From contig CAYWIM010000003.1 in assembly GCA_964458325.1 (NCBI GenBank), positions 30,761 through 94,760 on the forward strand: a stretch of DNA of 64,000 nt, written 5' to 3'. Under the pieces are notes generated by a model. It saw only the letters and a list, made by a program, of their open reading frames with translations. It had not been told where the DNA came from and did no database searches. The DNA comes from JAGMXM01 sp964458325 (GTDB taxonomy: Bacteria; Verrucomicrobiota; Verrucomicrobiia; Limisphaerales; UBA1319). How positions within the stretch are numbered: position 1 is the stretch's first letter; each line of letters starts with the position of its first letter. The position numbers and the translations under genes were made by a program. Positions 54,074 through 61,964 of the stretch are shown here, one piece after another.

Positions 54074-55111
54074 ATGATCCTTTGGCTGGCGTCGCTCACG
54101 GCCACCATTGTCATCGCCGCGGCAGCCGGAAGCGACGCCTCCGAGCCAGCCGCCCTCCAGCCATCACCCGCCTGGACCGACGGCCGCTTTGCCTGGAAAT
54201 CCTCCGGCCCCATCATCGATGTCGGGCCGCACCGCGACGATCCCGATCCGCATGTCTCGGTCAAGGATCCAACTGTCGTGTTCGCCGATGGACGCTGGCA
54301 CATCTTCGCCACCGTCCGCATGAAGTCCGGCCGGGTCGACATCGAATACCTCAACTTCGCCAACTGGGCGGAGGCGAACCAAGCGCCCCGCCACGTCCTC
54401 GCCCTCCACAGCCAGTATTATTGCGCCCCGCAGATCTTGTTCTTCTCTGCGCACCGCAAATGGTACCTGATCTATCAGCTGGCCGACTCGAGCCGGCAGC
54501 CACCGTTCGGCCCCTGCTTTTCGACCACTGCGCGCCTGGCGGATCCGAAGTCCTGGACGCCGCCGCAGCCCATGATAACCAACGCGCCCGCGAAACCTAA
54601 GTGGCTCGATTTCTGGGTGATCGCAGACACGGAAAAAGCCCACCTGTTCTACACTTCATTGGATGGCCATTTATGGCGCCGCGAGACCCGGCTGGCTGAT
54701 TTCCCCCTTGGATGGTCCGGGCAACAGCTGGCCCTGCGGGCCGACCTATTCGAGGCAGCTCATACGTACCGGTTGAAAGGGCTGAATCAGTACCTCACAA
54801 TCGTCGAAGCCCAAGGCAAGGCCCGCCGCTATTATAAAGCCTACCTCGCCGACCGCCTCGAAGGCCCTTGGCGCCCCCTGGCCGATTCGCTCGAACGCCC
54901 CTTCGCCGCACCCGCCAACGTCCAGCTCGATCTCCATTGGACCGACAACTTCAGCCATGGCGAGCTCATCCGCGCCGGCATCGATGAGCGGATGGAAATC
55001 GATCCGGCCCGCATCCGGTTTCTCTACCAGGGCGCAAGCGACAACGAATACCGCAGCACAGGCTACGGCGGCATCCCCTGGCGGCTCGGAATGCTCGAGT
55101 GCCAGCGGTAA
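54074..55111 (+). CDS. Secreted GH62 alpha-L-arabinofuranosidase
   Basis: 345 residues from the ATG at 54074, which gives a signal peptide (MILWLASLTATIVIAAAAGS); the ATG at 53951 adds 41 residues without a signal pattern. GH62 five-bladed propeller blocks: FAWKSSGPIIDVG, VSVKDPTVVF with the base Asp65, CAPQILFFSAHRKWYLIYQ, KWLDFWVIADTEKAHLFYTSLDG with Asp179, DLFEAAHTYRLKGLNQYLTIVEA with the acid Glu227, and IDERMEIDPARIRFLYQG. It inverts configuration and removes arabinofuranose from arabinoxylan. GH62 is mainly known from fungi and actinobacteria. It ends the fucose operon, convergent with the pseudopilin gene. Confidence 0.9.
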   Translation: MILWLASLTATIVIAAAAGSDASEPAALQPSPAWTDGRFAWKSSGPIIDVGPHRDDPDPHVSVKDPTVVFADGRWHIFATVRMKSGRVDIEYLNFANWAEANQAPRHVLALHSQYYCAPQILFFSAHRKWYLIYQLADSSRQPPFGPCFSTTARLADPKSWTPPQPMITNAPAKPKWLDFWVIADTEKAHLFYTSLDGHLWRRETRLADFPLGWSGQQLALRADLFEAAHTYRLKGLNQYLTIVEAQGKARRYYKAYLADRLEGPWRPLADSLERPFAAPANVQLDLHWTDNFSHGELIRAGIDERMEIDPARIRFLYQGASDNEYRSTGYGGIPWRLGMLECQR

Positions 55112-55186
55112 ATGGCCCTCCGCTCCCCTGCGACGAATCAGCATTCGCACCGCACGGATCCGCCCGGTTCTTGAGTTCTGCCAATC

Positions 55187-56020
55187 TTACGGGTACTTGA
55201 GCAGGTCCGCGTGCGGCTCATGGTCGTTGTTCCACCTCCGAAGGGCCCCGTCCGACACCTCGAACAACCGCTCCTCCCGGATCTGCTCGACATGGCCGTC
55301 ACAAAACAGCAGGTTGTGCTGGTAATGATGACGCTTGCGGGTGGCATCGAGGATCCCTGATCGGCCCGGCCCGCCGGGCTTCTGCACGAAGTTCCGGTAG
55401 TTGATGTCGATCATGGCCATCCCGCTGTAATTGTCCGCTCCCTCCTGATCGTAGAGAAGCCGCAGCACCGGCGCGGCCACCCAGATCAGATTGGCGTCTC
55501 CCACCGCCATCATCTCGCTCGGCTTGCGCACCTTCGATTCCGGAATCCGAATTTCGCCCTCCCATTGGCTGTTGGGATCGCCCTCGATATACATCTTGCT
55601 GTAGACACCCCCCAATCCCAGATCGCTCCCGTGGAACTGGGTCCCGTTGGCGTTGTACCCGTAGCTCCCCAGCGGCACCGCATCGTCATTCCCATCGATC
55701 GTCAACCCCCGGTAGTCCGGACACCGGTAAAGTTTGTTGGTCCATCCGTTGGCCGTGTAGGAGCGGATCTTCTCGGGCCAATACTCGTTCACCCGCTCCG
55801 CCATCGGATCGAAATTGTAAACGGGGTAATGCTCCTGATCGTTGACATACGAAATGATCCCCAGCCCGATCTGCCGCAGATTCGCCTTGCACTTCACGCT
55901 CCGCGCCGCACTCTGCGCCCGCGTCAGCGCCGGCAGCAACATCGACGCCAGGATCGCGATGATGGCGATGACCACCAGCAGCTCGATCAGCGTAAACGCA
56001 CGCTCCCGGCCCGAGTTCAT
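55187..56020 (-). CDS. Pseudopilin-like protein with prepilin-type head
   Basis: 277 residues. The head RAFTLIELLVVIAIIAILASMLLPALTRAQSAAR follows the prepilin rule although the residue before the cleavage is Ala, not the usual Gly. CKANLRQIGLGIISYVNDQEHYP, PLGSYGYNANGTQFHG and LLFCDGHVEQI are the standard PVC pseudopilin blocks. It is a paralogue of the one at 40570. Its start overlaps the upstream gene's stop by 4 bp, so it is translated with that gene. Confidence 0.87.
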   Translation of the reverse strand: MNSGRERAFTLIELLVVIAIIAILASMLLPALTRAQSAARSVKCKANLRQIGLGIISYVNDQEHYPVYNFDPMAERVNEYWPEKIRSYTANGWTNKLYRCPDYRGLTIDGNDDAVPLGSYGYNANGTQFHGSDLGLGGVYSKMYIEGDPNSQWEGEIRIPESKVRKPSEMMAVGDANLIWVAAPVLRLLYDQEGADNYSGMAMIDINYRNFVQKPGGPGRSGILDATRKRHHYQHNLLFCDGHVEQIREERLFEVSDGALRRWNNDHEPHADLLKYP

Positions 56021-57129
56021 TTCTGGCTTTCCACCCGATAGCAGCGGCGCGACACCGTGCTCGGGCTCTCATCCACGTAGAAATTGGCCGCCGTGTTCGT
56101 CAAGGTCTCCCAGACCGCCTGCGCACCAAGCTCCGCCGTTGTCTGCAAAATGAACCGGTTCGCGTAGGCCGGCTTCGACCATGTCAGCAGCGCCCTCCCA
56201 CCCGTTACCGTGATCGCTAAGTTCGTCACCGCCCCAGGCGGATTCTCGATGACCGGGTGGTGCAGCTCGAACGTCCGCACGAATTGCGCCGCAATCGGGA
56301 ATCCGTCTGCGGGAGGAGCCGTCTCCTGCGGCGACGTCATCTGCGCCACAATCCCCTGCCCCTTGCACAGCCAATAATAGTTCCGCGTGTAATACGTCGT
56401 GAAATATTGGTAGTTGGGATCCAGATTCCCCGTCTCCTCGCCCTCCTCCCCGTCATCAAACGCGTCGACTTCGACCACATAGGTGGCCAGCTCGTTGACC
56501 CGCAGACAATCCGAAAAACCGATCCCCGGCAGATTGATGATCCCATAGGCGTCCACCGTGGCGGTCGCGCTGTATTGGATTCGCGCCGGCCACACGAACA
56601 TCCCCAGAACGTCGACCTCCGTCTCAAAACTCGTCCCCACACTCCAGCTGTTCCCCATCGCCATCGTCGCTGGAAAATCCACGATCGGCGAAGCAAAAGG
56701 CGTCGACGGTATCGTCGCGCAGAATGCCGGGTCGTAAAAGCCATAATTCGCCCGGCCCGATCCCGACGCCTGCTTGAGATACATCCACGACTGGGCCGAT
56801 GTCGATTCGTTGGTCTTCCGTTCCGCAAAGGCCGCATCGGGAAAATCGGCCCCATGCCCCCCATCCGACCGATCCACAACGTCAAACCGATACACCAGAT
56901 CCTGGGGCCCGGCCGCAAAATTCCAGATCTGCGGCCCCCCCACCGTCCCCGCCAGACCCGTTGCGTCCATATCGCTCGAGTTGGCGTATTGCCGATACCA
57001 TTGCCCAACTTGATTGAACATGTCGTCGGAGGTAATCGTGATCTGGCCCGACGCTCCCGCCGGCGACACCACCCCCCCCGCCAGCAATCCTGCCATGGCC
57101 ATCACCCAAAGTCTTTTGCCTTTCATCAT
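56017..57129 (-). CDS. Secreted hypothetical protein with fibronectin-like C-terminus
   Basis: 370 residues; tandem ATGs with GGGAG 6 bases upstream. Signal peptide MMKGKRLWVMAMAGLLAGGVVSPAGASG. The body has a conserved beta-rich style (PQIWNFAAGPQDLVYRFDVVD, SWSVGTSFETEVDVLG, INLPGIGFSDCLRVNE) and an acidic stretch DDGEEGEETG. The last 90 residues (AVTNLAITVTGGRALLTWSKP...FILQTTAELG) look like a fibronectin-type III domain. I do not recognise the family. It is coupled to the pseudopilin gene, so the two may work together in secretion or surface assembly. Confidence 0.65.
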   Translation of the reverse strand: MMKGKRLWVMAMAGLLAGGVVSPAGASGQITITSDDMFNQVGQWYRQYANSSDMDATGLAGTVGGPQIWNFAAGPQDLVYRFDVVDRSDGGHGADFPDAAFAERKTNESTSAQSWMYLKQASGSGRANYGFYDPAFCATIPSTPFASPIVDFPATMAMGNSWSVGTSFETEVDVLGMFVWPARIQYSATATVDAYGIINLPGIGFSDCLRVNELATYVVEVDAFDDGEEGEETGNLDPNYQYFTTYYTRNYYWLCKGQGIVAQMTSPQETAPPADGFPIAAQFVRTFELHHPVIENPPGAVTNLAITVTGGRALLTWSKPAYANRFILQTTAELGAQAVWETLTNTAANFYVDESPSTVSRRCYRVESQK

Positions 57130-57257
57130 TGTTTGCTCCCATCTCCTTCAACATCCGACCTCCCGCCTTCATCCGGCGCCTCCCCCGCCCCGGCAGTCTC
57201 CCTGCCGGAGCCTTTCCATACCCTGCAAAGCAGTTGCCGTGCCGAAAAATCACCGTC

Positions 57258-58967
57258 TCACTTGATCCGCACGGTGGCGATCGCCGAATCCACCGGCGCG
57301 CTATACGCGTTGATCGCGCGCACAAAAAAGCGATAGTGGCCCTTGGCCAGCGGCCCGGTGGCATAGGTCGTCGTGTTCGCAACCACGGTCTCCACCAGGT
57401 AAAACGCCCCCGTCATCGAGCTCGACCGCCAAATCTCATAGCCCGATTCCACCAGGTTCGTGTCCTCCCAATTGAGGGCCGCTAGCCGCCCCTTGGGAGC
57501 CGCCGTGAAACCGGTCGGCGCGAACAGCCCCGTCAGCGCCTTGAACGTGTTCAACCTGCCGCCAGTGATCGTCTTGTCGGTGATGTACCTCGAGGGATCA
57601 ATGGAGGCATTGTATGCCGGGACATCGACGGTGGCGAGCACCTGGTCCCGGATTTGCTGATAGGTGGGGTTTTGGCTGATGACATAGCTCCAGAGCAGCG
57701 CGCAGGTCCCGCTCACCTGGGGAGCTGCCATGGATGTCCCATCGAGCCAGCCCACATTGGCTCCCCAAACGTTCGGGTTGACCGTGGACCAAATCCGCAG
57801 GCCCGGCGCCCCCAGGTCGACCGAGTTCGCCCCATAGTTCGATCGAGAACCGCTGGGAAACAGAGCTAGCTCGTCGTTGTACCCCGTCGCCGCCACCGCC
57901 ACGATGTTCTCCAGATTGTACGACGCCGGGTAATGGGGCGTCACATCGATGTCCACCCCGCTGTTGCCTGCCGCCGCCACAAATAAAATCCCCGCATCGC
58001 GCGCCACCTTGATCGCATCGAACAATGCCTGGTCGAAGATGGTTGAGCCCCAGGACGCATTGATGATCTGCGCCCCGTTGGCGATGGCATAATTGATGCA
58101 CTCGATGCCATCGGATAGCGCTCCGCTCCCCATCGAGTTGAGAAATTTGAGCGGCATGATTGTCGCGCTCCATCCGATCCCGACCACATCGCTTTCATAC
58201 GCCGGCCCGTTGTTCCCCACCGCGCCGATCGACCCGGCCACATGGGTTCCGTGGCTGGCCACCCCCAACCCGGAAAAGTGATCGTCATACACATCGCCTG
58301 TGCCTGTGATGGCATTGATTCCGTAGATGTCGTCGATATAGCCGTTGCCATCGTCGTCAACGCCAAGCACCCCGGCGGCTTCGGCCGCATTTTGCCATAA
58401 GTTGCCCTGCAGATCCCGGTGGGGGATCGTGTGAGCCAGATCGGTGAATGTTATTCCGGTGTCGATCACCGCCACAATCACCTGGCTCGCATCGGTCGTC
58501 ACCGCCCACGCCTCCGGAGCGTCGATGTCGGCATCCAGCGTCCTATCCGATCCGGCCGCAGTGTTGTCATAATGCCAGATCGTCGTGTACCAATAATCGT
58601 TGGGAAACAGCGGCGTGACGGCCGCAGCCTGATAGCGGTAATCGGGCTGGGCATACTCGACCAGCGGGCTGGCCTGCAGCCGCCGGATCGCTTGATCCAC
58701 ACTCTGCTGAGGCGGCAATTCCCAGACCTCCAGGTTCGGAATGCGATCGAACCGGCGCAGAAGGCCAGCGCCGATGGTCCGGCGCGCGTTCTCGGCGTTC
58801 AAGGCCCCTTGAGCGGCCACCCCAGGCGGTTTGAACTTCACAATCACCCGATCCGGGGCCGGCGCAACCGGCCCCGGCTCAGCCAGCACGGGCAACCCTA
58901 TGCCCATGGCCAAGAAAATTCCCGCCACGCAACCACTCGATCGCTTCATTGTCATCCAGTTCTGCAT
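57258..58967 (-). CDS. Exported subtilisin-like serine protease (S8) with C-terminal fibronectin-like domain
   Basis: 569 residues from the ATG at 58967, which has AAAGG six bases upstream. Signal peptide then a prodomain (DRVIVKFKPPGV, LEVWELP). Catalytic triad: Asp169 in VIVAVIDTGITFTDL, His239 in SHGTHVAGS and Ser412 in DGTSMAAPQVSG, with oxyanion Asn in AAAGNSG. The last 100 residues (GFTAAPKGRLAALNWEDTN...YRFFVRAINAYS) form a fibronectin-III-like domain. It degrades proteins outside the cell. It stands 128 bp upstream of the secreted hypothetical gene on the same strand. Confidence 0.94.
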   Translation of the reverse strand: MQNWMTMKRSSGCVAGIFLAMGIGLPVLAEPGPVAPAPDRVIVKFKPPGVAAQGALNAENARRTIGAGLLRRFDRIPNLEVWELPPQQSVDQAIRRLQASPLVEYAQPDYRYQAAAVTPLFPNDYWYTTIWHYDNTAAGSDRTLDADIDAPEAWAVTTDASQVIVAVIDTGITFTDLAHTIPHRDLQGNLWQNAAEAAGVLGVDDDGNGYIDDIYGINAITGTGDVYDDHFSGLGVASHGTHVAGSIGAVGNNGPAYESDVVGIGWSATIMPLKFLNSMGSGALSDGIECINYAIANGAQIINASWGSTIFDQALFDAIKVARDAGILFVAAAGNSGVDIDVTPHYPASYNLENIVAVAATGYNDELALFPSGSRSNYGANSVDLGAPGLRIWSTVNPNVWGANVGWLDGTSMAAPQVSGTCALLWSYVISQNPTYQQIRDQVLATVDVPAYNASIDPSRYITDKTITGGRLNTFKALTGLFAPTGFTAAPKGRLAALNWEDTNLVESGYEIWRSSSMTGAFYLVETVVANTTTYATGPLAKGHYRFFVRAINAYSAPVDSAIATVRIK

Positions 58968-59123
58968 AAAGGACCTTTCTCGGGCGCCGTCGGAATACAA
59001 ACCTCCCCTCCCGGGCCGCGAACGCATCCCAACCCGGCGCATGCCGGCATTGCTCTCGACACAATCGACACCAGTGATTTTACTGTAGCCCGTCTTGGCC
59101 CAATCAGCAAGGGCATACGTCGC

Positions 59124-59151
59124 TTGACTTTATCCGCCCTTTCGCAATGAT
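59124..59151 (+). promoter_or_regulatory. Candidate promoter of the glycyl-tRNA synthetase gene
   Basis: TTGACT at 59124-59129, 16 bases, then AATGAT at 59146-59151. The ATG begins only 12 bases further, so the transcript would have almost no leader. The same arrangement, also inside GCTTGACTT and GCAATGATT, occurs at 61330. Confidence 0.5.
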
Positions 59152-59162
59152 TTGCCCACTTT

Positions 59163-60791
59163 ATGTCGGTCCAAAACGAATCCCAGGCCAATGAGCGGAT
59201 GGAGAAGATCGTCTCCCTCTGCAAACGACGCGGCTTCATCTTTCAATCCTCCGAGATCTACGGAGGCATCAACGGATTTTGGGATTACGGCCCGCTCGGC
59301 GCCGAGCTCAAACGCAATGTCAAGGAATGCTGGTGGCGCTCCCTGACCCAGGAGCGCGATGACGTCGTCGGCCTCGAGGCCAGCATCATCATGCACCCGC
59401 GCATCTGGGAAGCCAGCGGCCATACCCGCACTTTCAGCGATCCCATGGTCGATTGCCTCCTCACCCGAAAACGTTATCGGGCCGACCAGATCGAGCCGCA
59501 ATCCGGCGACGTCTATTCTTACTCTGGCGCCCGGGACGAGCCCTCCGGCCAGCTCTGCGCCGAACCCTACTCGGTCCTCATCCCATCTGAAAAACACCCC
59601 GAATACGCCCGCAAGATCGCCCGCGAGTTCTACCAGCGACGCAATATCCAGATGCCAACCCTCCTGGACGAACGCCGCGAGGCCGTCAGCCAGACCACCC
59701 GGTACAACCCCGAAAACGGCAGCCTCCTCACCGAACCGCGCCCCTTTAATCTCATGTTCAAAACCTTCGTCGGTCCCGTCGAGAGCGAGGAGAACGTCGC
59801 CTATCTCCGCCCCGAGACCGCCCAGGCCATCTTTGCCCAGTTCAAGAACGTGCTCGAGGTCTCCCGGCAGAAGGTGCCGTTCGGCATCTGCCAAATCGGC
59901 AAGGCCTTCCGCAACGAGATCAATCCGCGCAATTTCACCTTCCGCTCCCGCGAGTTCGAGCAGATGGAGCTCGAGTTCTTCATCCGGCCCGACGAGATCG
60001 CCCAGCGCGCCCCCGGACGGCCCGACGGAGGTAGCCCCCCGCCCTCCCCCAATCCCCTGCCCTGGTGGGGCTGGCGCGAATGGCATCAATACTGGGTCGA
60101 CCAGCGCATCCGCTGGTATGAGCACATCGGCCTGTCCCGCGATTCGATCGAGCTCTACTGGCAGAAACCCGAGGAGCTCGCCCACTACGCCAAAGCCACC
60201 GTCGATCTCCTCTACAAGTTCCCCTTCGGAACTCAGGAGCTCGAAGGCATCGCCGCACGCGGAGATTTCGACCTCGCTCAACACCAGCAGTTCAGCGGCA
60301 AATCCATGGAGTATTTCGACGAGGAAACCCGCGCTCGCTTTGTGCCCCACGTCATCGAGCCCAGCGCCGGCGTCGACCGCCTCGTCCTGGCGCTCGTCTG
60401 CCACGCCTACCACGAGGAATCCGTTCCCGACGAGAAAGGCAAACCCGACTTGCGCGTCGTCATGCGGTTCCACCCGCGGATCGCTCCCATCAAGGCCGGC
60501 GTGTTCCCTCTCCTCAAAAACCGGCCCGAGCTGGTCCAGAAAGCGCGCCAGATCCAGGCCATGCTCCGCCCCTGGATGACGGTCTTCTACGACGAGTCCG
60601 GCGCGATCGGCCGCCGCTATCGCCGCCAGGACGAGGCCGGCACACCCTTCGGCGTCACCGTGGATTTCGACACCCTGGGCGAATCCCCCGCCCTGCGCGA
60701 TACCGTCACCCTGCGCGACCGCGACACCATGCAGCAGATCCGCGTTCCCATCGCCGAATTGCTCCCCCTGCTCCTGGAAAAGATCCGTTGA
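59163..60791 (+). CDS. glyQS: Glycyl-tRNA synthetase, alpha2 (single-chain class II) type
   Basis: 542 residues. Class II motifs of the single-chain alpha2 GlyRS are present: MEKIVSLCKRRGFIFQSSEIYGGINGFWDYGPLG, WEASGHTRTFSDPMVDC, YLRPETAQAIFAQFKNV (motif 2 region), PFGICQIGKAFRNEINPRNFTFRSREFEQMELEFF, and the motif 3 area VIEPSAGVDRLVLALVC. The anticodon-binding domain follows (IAPIKAGVFPLLKN, YDESGAIGRRYRRQDEAGTPF). It charges tRNA-Gly in the cytoplasm. This enzyme type occurs in Gram-positives, eukaryotes and some PVC bacteria, unlike the alpha2-beta2 type of most proteobacteria. Confidence 0.97.
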   Translation: MSVQNESQANERMEKIVSLCKRRGFIFQSSEIYGGINGFWDYGPLGAELKRNVKECWWRSLTQERDDVVGLEASIIMHPRIWEASGHTRTFSDPMVDCLLTRKRYRADQIEPQSGDVYSYSGARDEPSGQLCAEPYSVLIPSEKHPEYARKIAREFYQRRNIQMPTLLDERREAVSQTTRYNPENGSLLTEPRPFNLMFKTFVGPVESEENVAYLRPETAQAIFAQFKNVLEVSRQKVPFGICQIGKAFRNEINPRNFTFRSREFEQMELEFFIRPDEIAQRAPGRPDGGSPPPSPNPLPWWGWREWHQYWVDQRIRWYEHIGLSRDSIELYWQKPEELAHYAKATVDLLYKFPFGTQELEGIAARGDFDLAQHQQFSGKSMEYFDEETRARFVPHVIEPSAGVDRLVLALVCHAYHEESVPDEKGKPDLRVVMRFHPRIAPIKAGVFPLLKNRPELVQKARQIQAMLRPWMTVFYDESGAIGRRYRRQDEAGTPFGVTVDFDTLGESPALRDTVTLRDRDTMQQIRVPIAELLPLLLEKIR

Positions 60792-61333
60792 ACCCACCCC
60801 CCCCCCAACGCGCCCCCACGCTTTACGCCATCGTCGGCTTCAAGCTCCTTAAGGGATTCCTCCTCCTCGCGCTGGCCCTGGGCGTCTATCGCCTCGCCGG
60901 CGACGATCTGCCCGCGCTTTACGACCAGGCGTTGCGCCTGATCTGGCTGGATCCCGAAAAGGAGTTTTTCGTGCTGCTCGCCCACAAAATCAGCGCCATC
61001 ACCCCCGCCAACGTCCGATGGGTCGCCGTCGGCACCGGCCTCTATAGCCTCTTCTCCCTGATCGAAGGGTTCGGCCTCATCCTCCGCGTCAGCTGGGCCG
61101 GCTGGCTCGCCATCGGCGAGTCCCTTTTCTTCATCCCCATCGAGATCCGAAAATTGCTCCACGCCTATTCCACCACCGTCCTCATCATCCTCATCCTCAA
61201 TATCTTCATCTTCTATTACCTGTTCCACAACCGTCACCGGCTCTTCCACCACCATCTTCGCCATTCTCGTTCAACCACGACACCCCCCAAACCCAAGGTC
61301 CCCGTCGCCGTTGACACCGCTCCCCTCGCTTGA
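60788..61333 (+). CDS. DUF2127 family membrane protein
   Basis: 181 residues with a TTG start (60788-60790) that overlaps the GlyRS stop as TTGA; no ATG lies near. Spans: LYAIVGFKLLKGFLLLALALGVYRLA, the middle WVAVGTGLYSLFSLIEGFGLILRVSWAGWLAIGESLFFIPIEI, and TTVLIILILNIFIFYYLF, four in all, matching DUF2127. The basic C-terminus (RHRLFHHHLRHSR) is His-rich. Function is not known for the family. Because of the coupled start it is co-expressed with GlyRS. Confidence 0.8.
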   Translation: MNPPPPQRAPTLYAIVGFKLLKGFLLLALALGVYRLAGDDLPALYDQALRLIWLDPEKEFFVLLAHKISAITPANVRWVAVGTGLYSLFSLIEGFGLILRVSWAGWLAIGESLFFIPIEIRKLLHAYSTTVLIILILNIFIFYYLFHNRHRLFHHHLRHSRSTTTPPKPKVPVAVDTAPLA

Positions 61334-61357
61334 CTTGTCGCCGGGGTCTGCAATGAT
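61330..61357 (+). promoter_or_regulatory. Candidate promoter of the TPR-protein gene
   Basis: TTGACT at 61330-61335, 16 bases, AATGAT at 61352-61357, then the ATG 19 bases further. Same box spacing and flanking bases as the GlyRS promoter. Confidence 0.5.
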
Positions 61358-61375
61358 TCACCCCACGGTGTCGAT

Positions 61376-61798
61376 ATGCCCAAGAACGATGCCAAACCAA
61401 GCCGCTTGAGCCGGCGCGAGCAAAATGACCTGGACATCGAGATTGCCTTTCTCGAGGGATTGATCCGGAGAGATCCCCATTATCTCGAGGCCTTGCGCAT
61501 TCTGGGTGACGATTATACCCGCCGGGGCCGGGTCGCTGATGGCCTCCGCATCGACGAGCAGCTCTGCCACCTCCGGCCACAGGACCCCTTGATCCTATAT
61601 AACCTCGCCTGCAGTTACTCCCTCACCGGCCAGTGCGACCGCGCCGCCTCCGCCCTCGAACAGGCCATCCGCCTCGGTTATCGCGATTTCCGCTGGCTCG
61701 CCCGTGATCCCGATCTCCAAAACCTCCGCAAACACCCGCTCTACCGCCAGTTGCGGGCCAAGCTCCGCTCCCTGAAACAAAAGCCATCCCCCGGCTGA
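61376..61798 (+). CDS. Small tetratricopeptide-repeat protein
   Basis: 140 residues, no signal. Helical repeats: EIAFLEGLIRRDPHYLEALRILGDDYTRRGRVADGL and LILYNLACSYSLTGQCDRAASALEQAIRLGYRD are TPR motifs, with the second ending in the family's typical DFRWLARDPDLQNLRKHPLYRQL. This DPDL-LR-HP ending is common in PVC TPR proteins. It likely mediates protein contacts in the cytoplasm. It has its own promoter. Confidence 0.85.
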   Translation: MPKNDAKPSRLSRREQNDLDIEIAFLEGLIRRDPHYLEALRILGDDYTRRGRVADGLRIDEQLCHLRPQDPLILYNLACSYSLTGQCDRAASALEQAIRLGYRDFRWLARDPDLQNLRKHPLYRQLRAKLRSLKQKPSPG

Positions 61799-61905
61799 TT
61801 CCCCCTGCCAACCTGCCCGCAACCCCAGGATCCCCCGCCCAATAGGGCAAGGCGCACGAGGGCCTCCAAGCGGGCCCCTCTGGCTCCCCGCTCGAAATCC
61901 ATGAC

Positions 61906-61926
61906 GCCGCTTGCGGCCGCTTTTTT
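61906..61926 (+). terminator. Possible Rho-independent terminator of the TPR gene
   Basis: GCCG-CTTG-CGGC, then CGC and six T. The stem is short (4 bp), so this is weak; it is the only T-run hairpin in the 166-bp gap. Confidence 0.3.
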
Positions 61927-61964
61927 CTCTCGCTGAGACCGCCCCCACATGGCATGGTCCAACC

